A stretch of 64,000 nt of DNA from Hydrogenophaga aromaticivorans (lineage in GTDB: Bacteria > Pseudomonadota > Gammaproteobacteria > Burkholderiales > Burkholderiaceae_C): contig NZ_VYGV01000006.1 of NCBI RefSeq assembly GCF_013387465.1, positions 715,638 to 779,637 on the forward strand, written 5' to 3'. Each line of letters begins with the position of its first letter. The first letter of the stretch is position 1. Positions 42,392 to 50,637 of the stretch are shown here, piece after piece. The position numbers and the translations under genes were made by a program. The notes under the pieces are model-generated. The model did not search any database, was not told the DNA's origin, and was given only the letters and a program-made list of their open reading frames with translations.

Positions 42392-44056
42392 ATGTACGCC
42401 GACTTCTTTGGCCTGAAGCAAAGCCCCTTCTCCATCGCGCCCGACCCGCGTTACCTCTTCATGAGCGAACGCCACCGGGAGGCGCTCGCCCATCTGCTGT
42501 ACGGCGTTCAGGGCGGTGGCGGTTTTGTGCTGCTCACCGGCGAGATCGGCACCGGCAAGACCACCATCTGCCGCTGCTTTCTGGAGCAGACCCCCGAGAA
42601 CTGCCGGGTCGCTTACATCTTCAACCCCAAGCTCACGGTCGTCGAGCTGCTGCGCACGGTCTGTGACGAGTTCGGGGTGGTGGTGAACCACCAGGGTCCG
42701 GGTGAGGCCACCGCCAAAGACCACATCGACCCGCTCAACACTTTTCTGCTGGCCGCCCACGCAGCAGGACAGCACGCCGTGCTCATCATCGACGAAGCGC
42801 AGAACCTGTCGGCTGACGTGCTCGAACAGCTGCGCCTGCTGACCAACCTGGAGACCAACACCCGCAAGCTGCTGCAGATCATCCTGATCGGTCAGCCGGA
42901 GCTGCGCCACCTGCTGGCCCGGCCCGAACTGGAGCAGCTCGCCCAGCGCGTGATCGCGCGCTTTCACCTCGACGCGCTCGACGAGGCCGAAACCCGGCAA
43001 TACATCCAGCACCGCATGGACGTGGCGGGGTTGCACGGGCCCCTGCCGTTCACGCGCGACGCCTTGCGACGGATTCACTCGCTCACGGCCGGCGTGCCCC
43101 GGCGCATCAACCTGCTGTGCGACCGCGCCCTGCTCGGTGCCTATGCCAGCGGCCAGCACCGCGTGGAACGCGCCGTCGTGGACAAGGCCGCCAGCGAGGT
43201 GTTTGACACGCTCAAGGCGTCGGCGCCCATCCGCCCACACCGCCCACTCGCCAGCCTCGCGTTGCTGGCCGCGGGCGCAGTGAGTGGCGCGCTGCTGCTG
43301 TTCGCAGCCATGCAAGTCGGCAAGCACCCGGCCGGCCTCGCCACCGAATCAGGTGCATCGTCCTCGGCGCCTGCGCCACTGCAGCCAGCCATGGCCGCTG
43401 CTGCGCTCGCCGACGGGCCCACCGCGCCCGCCACTTTGCGCGAGGTCGAACCACCGCCCCTCGCAGAAGTGCCCGCGTTCAGCGACCTCCTGCGCTCCGA
43501 AACCCTGGCCTGGCATGCGCTCGGCCGGTCATGGAACCAGCCCATCGAGCCAGGCGAGCCCTGTGCCACCGCGCTGAAAAACGGGTTGCAGTGTTACCGC
43601 ACCGGCCGGATGACCTTGCACGGCCTGCGACAGCTGGGCCGCCCGGGCATCCTGACCCTGCGCCTGCCCGGCCAACCGCCAGCCTGGGCCCTGCTGGTCG
43701 CCATGGGCGCGGACAGCGCGGTGCTGCAGGCCGGAGAACGCCGCTGGCAACTCCCGCTGACCGGGCTCGCCGACATCTGGCGCGGCGACTACGCCACCCT
43801 GTGGCGGTTACCGCCGGGGCAATCAAGCCGGCTGGTCGACGGTCGTCAAGGGCTGGCGGGCGAGTGGCTCAACGCCCAGCTCGGCATTTTGCAGCGTGAC
43901 GGCCAACTGGCGCCGGGCGCGGCCAGCCTGGACGCCCGCGTGCAGGCGTTCCAACGCGCCCATGGGATCGATGCGGATGGCCTGGCAGGCCCTGTCACGT
44001 ACATGCAGGTCAACCGCGCCAGCGGTGTGGACGAACCCCACCTGCAGCCCCTCTGA
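42392..44056 (+). CDS. gspA: GspA/ExeA-type AAA ATPase with peptidoglycan-binding domain
   Basis: ATPase that with GspB helps insert the type II secretin through peptidoglycan. The 554 residues have MYADFFGLKQSPFSIAPDP, the AAA domain with Walker A TGEIGTGKTT near 48-57 and Walker B VLIIDEAQNL, and the post-ATPase helices. One membrane segment lies near 285-305. A periplasmic region follows with a C39-like domain (LLRSETLAWHALG, WALLVAMGADSAVL) and a C-terminal peptidoglycan-binding repeat (LDARVQAFQRAHGIDADGLAG). The ATG at 42392 is the normal start. No other gsp genes are in the window. Confidence 0.92.
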   Translation: MYADFFGLKQSPFSIAPDPRYLFMSERHREALAHLLYGVQGGGGFVLLTGEIGTGKTTICRCFLEQTPENCRVAYIFNPKLTVVELLRTVCDEFGVVVNHQGPGEATAKDHIDPLNTFLLAAHAAGQHAVLIIDEAQNLSADVLEQLRLLTNLETNTRKLLQIILIGQPELRHLLARPELEQLAQRVIARFHLDALDEAETRQYIQHRMDVAGLHGPLPFTRDALRRIHSLTAGVPRRINLLCDRALLGAYASGQHRVERAVVDKAASEVFDTLKASAPIRPHRPLASLALLAAGAVSGALLLFAAMQVGKHPAGLATESGASSSAPAPLQPAMAAAALADGPTAPATLREVEPPPLAEVPAFSDLLRSETLAWHALGRSWNQPIEPGEPCATALKNGLQCYRTGRMTLHGLRQLGRPGILTLRLPGQPPAWALLVAMGADSAVLQAGERRWQLPLTGLADIWRGDYATLWRLPPGQSSRLVDGRQGLAGEWLNAQLGILQRDGQLAPGAASLDARVQAFQRAHGIDADGLAGPVTYMQVNRASGVDEPHLQPL

Positions 44057-44082
44057 AAGACGGCCAGGAGACCGCCCCCACC

Positions 44083-44841
44083 ATGTCCTACATCCTCGAC
44101 GCACTCAAACGGGCCGATGCCGATCGCGAGCGCGGCCATGTTCCTGGTCTTCACAGCCAGGGAGAGTTCCACCCGGCAACCGGACCCGGCGCATCGTGGC
44201 GCCGTCCCACCGCAGGGGTCGCTGCCGTTCTGGTCTTGCTCACGGCGGCGGCGCTGACGTGGTGGTCGCTGCGCACGCCAGAAACGTCCGAGCGCACCGA
44301 GGTGCGCACCGCAGCGGCATCCGCAGAACCGGCTTCGGCCGCCACAGCGCCCTCCGCCACGCCCGGCTTGCCCATTCTGGCGCCCGAACCGGCGGTTGAA
44401 ACCCCGACCCCGGCAACCGCCCCAGCACCATCAGCGTCTCCGCGCCCCCAGCCAGGCCAGACGACATCCGGGGCGGCAGAAGAGAATGTGGAAGCCGACG
44501 CAGAAGACATGGTCGACACCGCCACGGAAGCGGAAGACAGCGTCAACGCAGTGACCACACAACCACCGCCACCGCCACCGCCGTCACCATCACCGCAATC
44601 AACCCTCCCCCTGCGACCAGCGGCTCCTCGCCCAATGGCCACGGCCGATGCCAGCGGAAGGCCACCGGTCAAAGTCAGCGGCTCGTCCTACTCACAGAAC
44701 CCCGCGCATCGCATGCTGATTGCCAACGGCAAGGTGGTGCACGAAGGACAGGAGATCGAGCCAGGCCTGAAACTCGAAACCGTCGGGCCGCGCAGCGCCG
44801 TGCTGAACCACCGTGGCACGCTCTACAACATCACGTACTGA
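44083..44841 (+). CDS. gspB: GspB, type II secretion accessory protein
   Basis: A 252-residue bitopic inner-membrane protein and partner of GspA. The N-terminal motif SYILDALKRADADRERGHVPGL is the family hallmark. One transmembrane segment (AAVLVLLTAAALTWW) is followed by a long Pro/Ala/Glu-rich periplasmic linker and the C-terminal T2SSB domain (NPAHRMLIANGKVVHEGQEI, PRSAVLNHRGTLYNITY). It starts 26 bases after gspA. Together with GspA it would link peptidoglycan and secretin assembly. Confidence 0.93.
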   Translation: MSYILDALKRADADRERGHVPGLHSQGEFHPATGPGASWRRPTAGVAAVLVLLTAAALTWWSLRTPETSERTEVRTAAASAEPASAATAPSATPGLPILAPEPAVETPTPATAPAPSASPRPQPGQTTSGAAEENVEADAEDMVDTATEAEDSVNAVTTQPPPPPPPSPSPQSTLPLRPAAPRPMATADASGRPPVKVSGSSYSQNPAHRMLIANGKVVHEGQEIEPGLKLETVGPRSAVLNHRGTLYNITY

Positions 44842-44938
44842 AAACCTGCCTTCACCGCGCACGGCAAAACGAACCCCTGACCGGGTCGGTTTGAGAATTT
44901 GCCCGCCCGACGAAGCCAGGTCACGCCACTCCATGCCC

Positions 44939-45562
44939 ATGAACAAAGTCCCGTCCGTCCTGCAAATCCAAAATCTGTGTTTCCAATGGCCGGAGCGCAC
45001 ACTCTTCTCAGACTTGAGCGTCAGCGTTCCACCGGGCGTGAGCCTGATCCGTGGTGAAGAGCACACCGGAAAGACAACCCTGCTTCGCCTGCTCGCCGGG
45101 GATGTCCATCCCCGGAGCGGCACCTTGGCCATCCAGGGCAACCGCCTGCATGAAGATCCCGAGCGCTACCGCCAACAGGTCTTTCGAACCGATCCGCGCA
45201 GCGAATCCCTCGATCAGATCAGCGCCGCATCCTGGTTCCAGCGCCTGCCGGGCAGATACCCGCACTTCAACCCGGAAGCCTTGCCCGATCTGATCCAGGG
45301 CTTTGCCCTGACACCCCACATCGAAAAACCGTTGTACATGCTTTCAGCGGGCAGCAAACGCAAAGTCTGGCTCACCGCGGCATGGGCCGCCGGCACGCCG
45401 CTCACGCTGATCGACCAGCCCTTTGCCGCACTGGACGTCCCGTCCATGCGCTTCCTGACCGAACTGCTGCAGGAAGCGTCCGAGCACCCGAGCCGGGCCT
45501 GGGTGCTGGCCGACTACGAGGCACCGGTTGCGCTGGATCTGGCCAGTGTCATCACGCTCTGA
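44939..45562 (+). CDS. Degenerate ABC-type ATPase
   Basis: A 207-residue ABC ATP-binding protein with no permease nearby. Walker A is GEEHTGKTTLL and the signature is LSAGSKRK. The Walker B region reads LTLIDQPFAALD: the usual catalytic Glu after the Asp is Gln. The switch His is also missing (VLADYEAP). It therefore probably hydrolyses ATP poorly, if at all, and may be a regulatory or structural relative. ATGs at 44933 and 44939 are both possible. It follows gspB by about 95 bases and may be cotranscribed with it. A functional transporter role is unlikely on this evidence. Confidence 0.75.
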   Translation: MNKVPSVLQIQNLCFQWPERTLFSDLSVSVPPGVSLIRGEEHTGKTTLLRLLAGDVHPRSGTLAIQGNRLHEDPERYRQQVFRTDPRSESLDQISAASWFQRLPGRYPHFNPEALPDLIQGFALTPHIEKPLYMLSAGSKRKVWLTAAWAAGTPLTLIDQPFAALDVPSMRFLTELLQEASEHPSRAWVLADYEAPVALDLASVITL

Positions 45563-45563
45563 A

Positions 45564-45596
45564 CGAAGGTGCTGGCTGGTCTCGCGCCCGGCCACC
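45564..45596 (+). repeat. Duplicated kinase fragment, copy beside the ABC stop
   Basis: 33 bases that match 45899-45931, inside the histidine kinase gene, with one mismatch; similarity continues a few bases after a one-base gap. It lies between two converging stop codons and looks like the scar of a short duplication or rearrangement. Confidence 0.85.
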
Positions 45597-45606
45597 CTGG
45601 ATAGGG

Positions 45607-47565
45607 TCATGTCGTTCGCGTGGGCTCGGCCTTCGTTGCCTCGGACAGCGGAAGCCGCAGCACCCATCGGCACCCCTTTTGGGCGTCGGACTCGATCTCC
45701 AACAGGGCGCCCAGGGTCTCGGCGCGCTGCCGCATGCCGGGAAGGCCTCTCCCGAACTCGGCGCTGACCGGGTCGAATCCTCGGCCGTTGTCGGTGACGG
45801 CGATCACCACCGCCCCATCTTCTTCACGGGCTTCCAGACGGATCTGCGTGGCCTGTGCGTGTTTGATGACATTGGCGATGGCTTCACTCAGCAGCGCGCG
45901 AAGGTGCTGGCTGGTCTCCCGCCCGGCCACCGCTGGAAGAGCCGGGTCCACATCCCAGACCAGTTGGATGCCACCGTGCCCCAGCCGGTGCTGCACCCGC
46001 TGGCGCAGTTCGGCCAGCACTTCGTTCAGCCCACGCCGGTCGGCGGCGGTGGACTTGCTCATGTGCCGAAGCTCGTCGGCCAGGTCCTGCAGCAGCAGCA
46101 AGGTGTCCGTGGGCGTCAGCGCCCCCGTGCGGGCCTGCAGCAGCGCGCTGGTGAGGTTGCTGCCCAGGCGGTCGTGCAGGTCCTGCATGATGGATTCGTG
46201 CTGGGTGGTCAGGTGGCGCTGCACCTCCAGTTGCTGCAGCCGCGCATGCTGCTCAGCCAGGTGCTGTTCCTGTTCGTGCAGTCGCTGACGCAGCTCGTGC
46301 TCATGCCGCTCGGCCGCGTCAAGTGCGCCGATCGCGCGCCGGCTCATCACGTACATGAACACCAGGTACAGCACCAGGGTGCCCATCGGAAAAGAAAAGA
46401 AGCCATCGGGGTTCTTCTGGCTGGTCAGGTTTTCCAGGGTGTGGACACCCAGGGCGAGCAGGGTGAACAGCGCCATGAACAAGGCGACGCCTTCACGACG
46501 CGGACGGCGCCACACGTGCAGACCCAGCGTGACCAGCCCCACGATGAAAGCCAGCACATTGAAGTAGTTCATCGCGATCAGCGCATTCTTTTGCCAGTCC
46601 CACAGGGGCAACGTGAGCAGGGTGGAGAGGGTGGCGTAGATGACAAGTCCAGACCGCAGGCGCGGCACCCGGATGCCCTCGATTTCAAAAGCAAAAATGC
46701 AGGCCATCACGACCGTCCAGGTGATGGAAGAGTCAACCAGGGACCCGAACCACACCGCCAGCCGATCCTGACCGGTCGCATCGAAGAAGTACTGCAGGCA
46801 GGAGATCGACCACGCCAGCCCGTTGAATCCCAGCAGCTTGAAGTAAGGCTCCCGCGGACGGGCCCAGGCCAAGTGAAATGACAGGATCATCATCAGAACG
46901 GCCACGAACGCCATCATCCGAGGCATGTCGAAGTGCAGCAGATTGCGCTCCCGCCAGGCGGTGTCCACCACGTCCATGGGCCCCAGGTAGAGCGAACCCA
47001 CGGCAAAACCCTGCGGATCGGCGTAGGGCACCGCCAGCAGCAGCTCGCGCGCGCCCAGCGGCACGGCGGAGCGCAACGGCACGTTCCACTGGATGCGCCA
47101 GTCCGACAGGTTCGCCTGTTGCAGCTGACCGTCTGCCCACACCGCCCAGGGGCCGCCCATCACGCGCACACCGAGCAGGCCGAGGCGCCCGCGCCCGTCT
47201 TCGTGCGGCGGGACCGGAATCCGCAGCCACACCCGGTACTTGGGCGCATCGGGAGGCAGATCGACCGCGGCACCCAGCTCTTTCACGTAGGGCAAGGTGG
47301 CGGGTTGCCAGCGGGCCTGCGTCCAGTCGGGCGGCGTGCGCACGATCTCTCGCAGCGTGTCCTGTGCAAACACGGGTTGACCCAGCGCTTCGTGCCAGAC
47401 CTCCACCTGCCCGACACGCTCCAGCTGCGCCAGGCGCGAGGGAAACTGCAGGTAGGTCCACCAGGCAAACAGCGCCAGCGGCATGGCAATGAGCAGCATG
47501 CTCCACCAGACAATGCGCTGAGCCAGCGCGTCTTCAGGCGATGAGACCGGCCTGACGGGCTTCAT
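45607..47565 (-). CDS. Sensor histidine kinase with multi-span sensor domain
   Basis: Membrane-bound kinase, 652 residues from the ATG at 47565. An extracytoplasmic region after the first helix (residues 35-200) precedes about seven membrane segments (210-400). This resembles 7TM-DISM sensors. After a coiled coil (HEHELRQRLHEQEQHLAEQ) the kinase shows the NarX/DegS-type phosphoacceptor ESIMQDLHDRLGSNL, an N box EAIANVIKHA, and G boxes DNGRGFD and GRGLPGMRQRA. The start overlaps the upstream response regulator by 32 bases, so the two are coupled. The signal is unknown. Confidence 0.9.
   Translation of the reverse strand: MKPVRPVSSPEDALAQRIVWWSMLLIAMPLALFAWWTYLQFPSRLAQLERVGQVEVWHEALGQPVFAQDTLREIVRTPPDWTQARWQPATLPYVKELGAAVDLPPDAPKYRVWLRIPVPPHEDGRGRLGLLGVRVMGGPWAVWADGQLQQANLSDWRIQWNVPLRSAVPLGARELLLAVPYADPQGFAVGSLYLGPMDVVDTAWRERNLLHFDMPRMMAFVAVLMMILSFHLAWARPREPYFKLLGFNGLAWSISCLQYFFDATGQDRLAVWFGSLVDSSITWTVVMACIFAFEIEGIRVPRLRSGLVIYATLSTLLTLPLWDWQKNALIAMNYFNVLAFIVGLVTLGLHVWRRPRREGVALFMALFTLLALGVHTLENLTSQKNPDGFFSFPMGTLVLYLVFMYVMSRRAIGALDAAERHEHELRQRLHEQEQHLAEQHARLQQLEVQRHLTTQHESIMQDLHDRLGSNLTSALLQARTGALTPTDTLLLLQDLADELRHMSKSTAADRRGLNEVLAELRQRVQHRLGHGGIQLVWDVDPALPAVAGRETSQHLRALLSEAIANVIKHAQATQIRLEAREEDGAVVIAVTDNGRGFDPVSAEFGRGLPGMRQRAETLGALLEIESDAQKGCRWVLRLPLSEATKAEPTRTT
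45899..45931 (-). repeat. Duplicated kinase fragment, copy inside the kinase gene
   Basis: Encodes VAGRETSQHLR, upstream of the N box in the histidine kinase. The same 33 bases with one change lie about 335 bases away at 45564-45596. Confidence 0.85.
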
Positions 47566-48370
47566 AGAGGGCCATTTGCAGGTTCGAAGCGCCGAGTTTT
47601 TCGTAGGCACGCGCGGCCTGTGTCTTGGTGGTGGACTCGCTCACGCCCATCAGTTCGGCACACTTCTTGAACGTGTATCCCTTGTTGAGCAGCCCCAGGA
47701 GTTCGAGCTCGCGCGGCGACAGGCAGGGGCCGGGCTGAAAGAACTGGTCGTAGACAGCGCGGATGCGCCGCCCGGTGTCGGTCTCGCTGAGGTTCAGGCG
47801 CAGCGCGGCCTCGGCGCTGGTGTATCCCGCCGCTATGTGCAGCAGCAGGGCATGGGTCTGGACATCGAGCACCCAGGGTAGCGACGCGCCCTCACTGCCT
47901 TTGTCTGCATCGGCAGCGCCGGCCCGGGCGCTGAACTGCTGCAAAAAACTGTGGGCCAGCTTGGCATGCAGCGGGCTCTGTCCCATGGCCAAGCCCCGGA
48001 TCGTGCCCAACCAGTCGGCCGCCTGGTCCGACTTGAACAGATAGCCTTTGGCGCCGGCCGCCGCGGCCGTGAGCAGGTGCTCATCGATCCCGGTCACGGT
48101 CAGCAAGGCAGTGGTGCAGCGCGCTCCCCACAGAATCTGTGCCGAGCGCAGCAATACCATCCCGGATCCGGACGGCAGACCCAGATCCACCAGCAACACA
48201 TCGGGACAGTGCTGCTCCAGCAGACAGAGGCCAGCGGGCAAATCCTTGCAGGCGCCCAACAGCCGCATGTCTTCCGATTCCGACACCACACGACTCAAGG
48301 TGTCCCGAAATTCGGGGTGGTCTTCAACCACCATGACCGTGATGCGCCGGGGCAGCGGGTGTTGTCTCAT
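47534..48370 (-). CDS. NarL-type response regulator with two HTH-like segments
   Basis: A 278-residue DNA-binding response regulator. The receiver has acidic residues in VVEDHP (16-17) and phosphoacceptor Asp62 (LVDLGLPSG), with Lys in GYLFKSD. The C-terminus is a clear LuxR helix-turn-helix (CLSPRELELLGLLNKG, AELMGVSESTTKTQAARAYEKL). Between them, THALLLHIAAGYTSAEAALRLNLSE and GRRIRAVYDQF look like a second, divergent LuxR-type unit. The ATG at 48370 with AGGA is chosen; a longer reading from 48448 would start inside an inverted repeat. It is upstream of its kinase. Confidence 0.85.
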   Translation of the reverse strand: MRQHPLPRRITVMVVEDHPEFRDTLSRVVSESEDMRLLGACKDLPAGLCLLEQHCPDVLLVDLGLPSGSGMVLLRSAQILWGARCTTALLTVTGIDEHLLTAAAAGAKGYLFKSDQAADWLGTIRGLAMGQSPLHAKLAHSFLQQFSARAGAADADKGSEGASLPWVLDVQTHALLLHIAAGYTSAEAALRLNLSETDTGRRIRAVYDQFFQPGPCLSPRELELLGLLNKGYTFKKCAELMGVSESTTKTQAARAYEKLGASNLQMALYEARQAGLIA

Positions 48371-48447
48371 GGAATCCTGTGATGGCGCCATCGCTGTGGC
48401 CGAAAACACCGGATGGGTTTGAACCGTAAGCCTAGCAAGAGGATGCA

Positions 48448-48478
48448 TCTTTTAGTATTCGTTCCATCAACTAAAAGA
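48448..48478. promoter_or_regulatory. Inverted repeat between response regulator and XRE gene
   Basis: TCTTTTAGT (48448-48456), 13 bases, ACTAAAAGA (48470-48478): a perfect 9-bp inverted repeat in an AT-rich gap between divergent genes. Likely operator for the XRE protein or the response regulator. Confidence 0.6.
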
Positions 48479-48520
48479 CATTTTTTGACCGTTTGCCCAA
48501 CGGCATCCCCTCCTTTGGGT

Positions 48521-49201
48521 ATGAACCGATCACTCAACAACCTGCTGCAACTGCGCACCCGTCAGCTGGGGCTGTCACTGTCCGATGTCGCCGAGCGCGC
48601 GGGCATGACGCGCGCCTACCTGCACCGCCTCGCCGTTGGCGGCACGGCCAACCCCGGCATCATGACACTGCAGCGACTGGCCACTGCGCTGCAGGTGCCG
48701 GCTTCCGCGATCTACCGGGTGTTCACCAACACCCTCGCCTGCCCGCAAGCCGCCGCCATGCGGCACGAGGGCCTGCCGACCTCGGACGGTGGTGCCGGGC
48801 CGCAGGACGTGCTGGTTTTTGTGGCTGACGTCACGGTGCCGGATCACACCGTCTTCCTGCCGGGCGAGCGCTTCACCAAGACCTGGGCGTTGCAGAACGC
48901 AGGCAGCGTGGCATGGAATGGCCGCCGCCTGGTGCGGGCCGACGACGAGCTGGTGATTTCCCTGCGCAATGCCCACGGGCAGCTGCAACCGCTGCTCGAT
49001 TCACATCTGGACAGCCTGGGGCGGAGTGTGGCGGTGCCCACCACGCTGCCCGGGCAATTGGTGGAGTTGAGCGTGGAGTTTGCTGCTCCACTGGAGAACT
49101 GCTCGGTCGCGAGCATCTGGCGTCTGGAGGACGCGCAAGGTCGTCCGTGCTTTGGACCGCGCTGCTTCCTGCAGGCGGTGGTGACCGTGATAGGCGGCTG
49201 A
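48521..49201 (+). CDS. XRE-type regulator fused to an NBR1-like Ig domain
   Basis: A 226-residue protein. Residues 1-62 form a Cro/cI-type helix-turn-helix (LQLRTRQLGLSLSDVAERAG, TLQRLATALQVPASAIYRVF). Residues 92-224 match the pattern of the Ig-like domain first described next to the BRCA1 gene (NBR1 Ig): VADVTVPDHTVFLPGERFTKTWALQNAG, then LPGQLVELSVEFAAP and SIWRLEDAQGRPCFG. The ATG at 48521 begins MNRSLNNLLQLRTR. The protein has no signal peptide, so the Ig domain should be cytoplasmic. It is divergent from the two-component genes. Target and ligand are unknown. Confidence 0.82.
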   Translation: MNRSLNNLLQLRTRQLGLSLSDVAERAGMTRAYLHRLAVGGTANPGIMTLQRLATALQVPASAIYRVFTNTLACPQAAAMRHEGLPTSDGGAGPQDVLVFVADVTVPDHTVFLPGERFTKTWALQNAGSVAWNGRRLVRADDELVISLRNAHGQLQPLLDSHLDSLGRSVAVPTTLPGQLVELSVEFAAPLENCSVASIWRLEDAQGRPCFGPRCFLQAVVTVIGG

Positions 49202-49218
49202 AACGCGGCGGCAGGAGG

Positions 49219-49407
49219 TCAGCCCTGGCCTTCACCGCCAGGGGCCGCGTCCTGACCGGATTCAGGGGTCTGCTCGGTCGGCGCTTCGGACCCATCGCTG
49301 TCGTCGTGGGGTTTGCCCGCGGCCTTGGCCCGCAACTTCTCTTCCTTCTTTTTCTTTTTGGCGAGCTCGCGCTGGCGCTTTTCGTATCCGTAATTGGGAG
49401 TGGCCAA
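49219..49407 (-). CDS. Small Lys/Glu-rich hypothetical protein, TTG start
   Basis: A 62-residue protein whose product begins MATPNYGYEKRQRELAKKKK when TTG at 49407 is used. The basic N-terminal helix and acidic, Pro/Gly-rich tail resemble a short conserved protein I have seen annotated as hypothetical in Betaproteobacteria. There is no strong ribosome-binding site. It lies 34 bases downstream of metC in the same direction, with its 3' end converging on the XRE gene. Function unknown. Confidence 0.65.
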   Translation of the reverse strand: MATPNYGYEKRQRELAKKKKKEEKLRAKAAGKPHDDSDGSEAPTEQTPESGQDAAPGGEGQG

Positions 49408-49441
49408 AACAGTCTTTCTTTGGAGGGGTTGGAAGGATCGG

Positions 49442-50632
49442 TCAGGCGTTGAGTGTAGCCAGCGCCTGCGCCAGATCGGCGCGCAGGTCGTCCACGGCTT
49501 CGAGACCGACGGCAAAGCGCACCAGGCCACCCTTGTGAGGCCAGGCGTGGGTGCGGATCGAGGACACGTTGTACGGCGCACACAGGCTGATGGGACCGGC
49601 CCAGCTCCAGCCCAGCTTGAACAGTTCCAGCTGATCGCAGAAAGCGTCGATCTGCGTCTGGTTGAAACGGGCATCAAACACCACGCTGAACAGGCAGGCC
49701 GCGGCCCGGGCGTCGCGCTGCCAGTTGGCGTGGCCAGGCGACCCGGGCAAGGCCGGGTGCAGCACCTGCACCACGCCGGTCTGCGCCTGCATCCAGGTGG
49801 CGAGCGCGCGCGTGGCGGTGTCCTGCGCCTGGTACCGCAGGGCCATGGTGTTGAGGCCCCGCAGCACGAGTTCGGTGTCGTTGCCGCTGACCCCCAGCCC
49901 CAGCCGCATGTGCGTCATGAGCAACTGCTGGTGCAGCGCTTCGTCGCGGGTGACCACCGAGCCCATGAGCACGTCGGACCCGCCACTCGGGTACTTGGTG
50001 AGCGCCTGCATGGACATGTCCGCCCCCAGCTCGAAGGCGTTGAACGCGATCCCGGCACCCCAGGTGTTGTCGAGCGCGGTCAGGATGGGCCGCTCGCCTT
50101 CGCGGGCGGCATTGGCCTGTTGCACCGTGGCCACCAGTGCGGGCAGATCGGGGAACTCCAGCGTGATGGACCCCGGTGCTTCGAGCCACACCAGGCGCGT
50201 GGCGGGGCTGATCTTGGCGGCCAGATCGGCCGGGTTCTGCGCATCGTAGTAGCGGTGCGTGATGCCCCAGGCCGCCAGCTCGACGCTGGCGAAAGCCTTG
50301 TTGGGCCCGTAGGCGTTGTCGGGGATCAGCAGTTCGTCACCCTGCCGCAAAAAGGCCATGTCCACCAGCGACACGGCCGACAGGCCACTGGGCGCCAGCA
50401 CGCAAAAGCGCCCGCCTTCGATGGTGGCGATGCGTTCTTCGAGAATGAAGGTGGTGGGCGTGCCGTGCAGGCCGTAGGTGTAGCCGCTCTTGTCTTTCCA
50501 CTCCTGCGTGCGCAGCGCCTGCACATGGGGGAAGATGACGGTGGACGCTTTGTGAACGCCGGGCGCAACGGCATCAAACCCCTCGGGCGGGCGGTACGGA
50601 TGGTGAATCAGTTGGGTGGAGAGATCGCTCAT
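49442..50632 (-). CDS. metC: Cystathionine beta-lyase
   Basis: PLP-dependent enzyme that cleaves cystathionine to homocysteine, ammonia and pyruvate for methionine synthesis. The 396 residues show the Cys/Met-metabolism fold: YTYGLHGTPTTFILEERIATIEGG, PDNAYGPNKAF, LDNTWGAGIAF and the PLP lysine in MQALTKYPSGGSDVLMG. The C-terminal GGLVRFAVGLEAVDDL is typical. It begins five bases after the phosphoribosyltransferase stop. Other gamma-family activities cannot be excluded from sequence, but the match to MetC is good. Confidence 0.9.
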   Translation of the reverse strand: MSDLSTQLIHHPYRPPEGFDAVAPGVHKASTVIFPHVQALRTQEWKDKSGYTYGLHGTPTTFILEERIATIEGGRFCVLAPSGLSAVSLVDMAFLRQGDELLIPDNAYGPNKAFASVELAAWGITHRYYDAQNPADLAAKISPATRLVWLEAPGSITLEFPDLPALVATVQQANAAREGERPILTALDNTWGAGIAFNAFELGADMSMQALTKYPSGGSDVLMGSVVTRDEALHQQLLMTHMRLGLGVSGNDTELVLRGLNTMALRYQAQDTATRALATWMQAQTGVVQVLHPALPGSPGHANWQRDARAAACLFSVVFDARFNQTQIDAFCDQLELFKLGWSWAGPISLCAPYNVSSIRTHAWPHKGGLVRFAVGLEAVDDLRADLAQALATLNA

Positions 50633-50637
50633 TCAGC

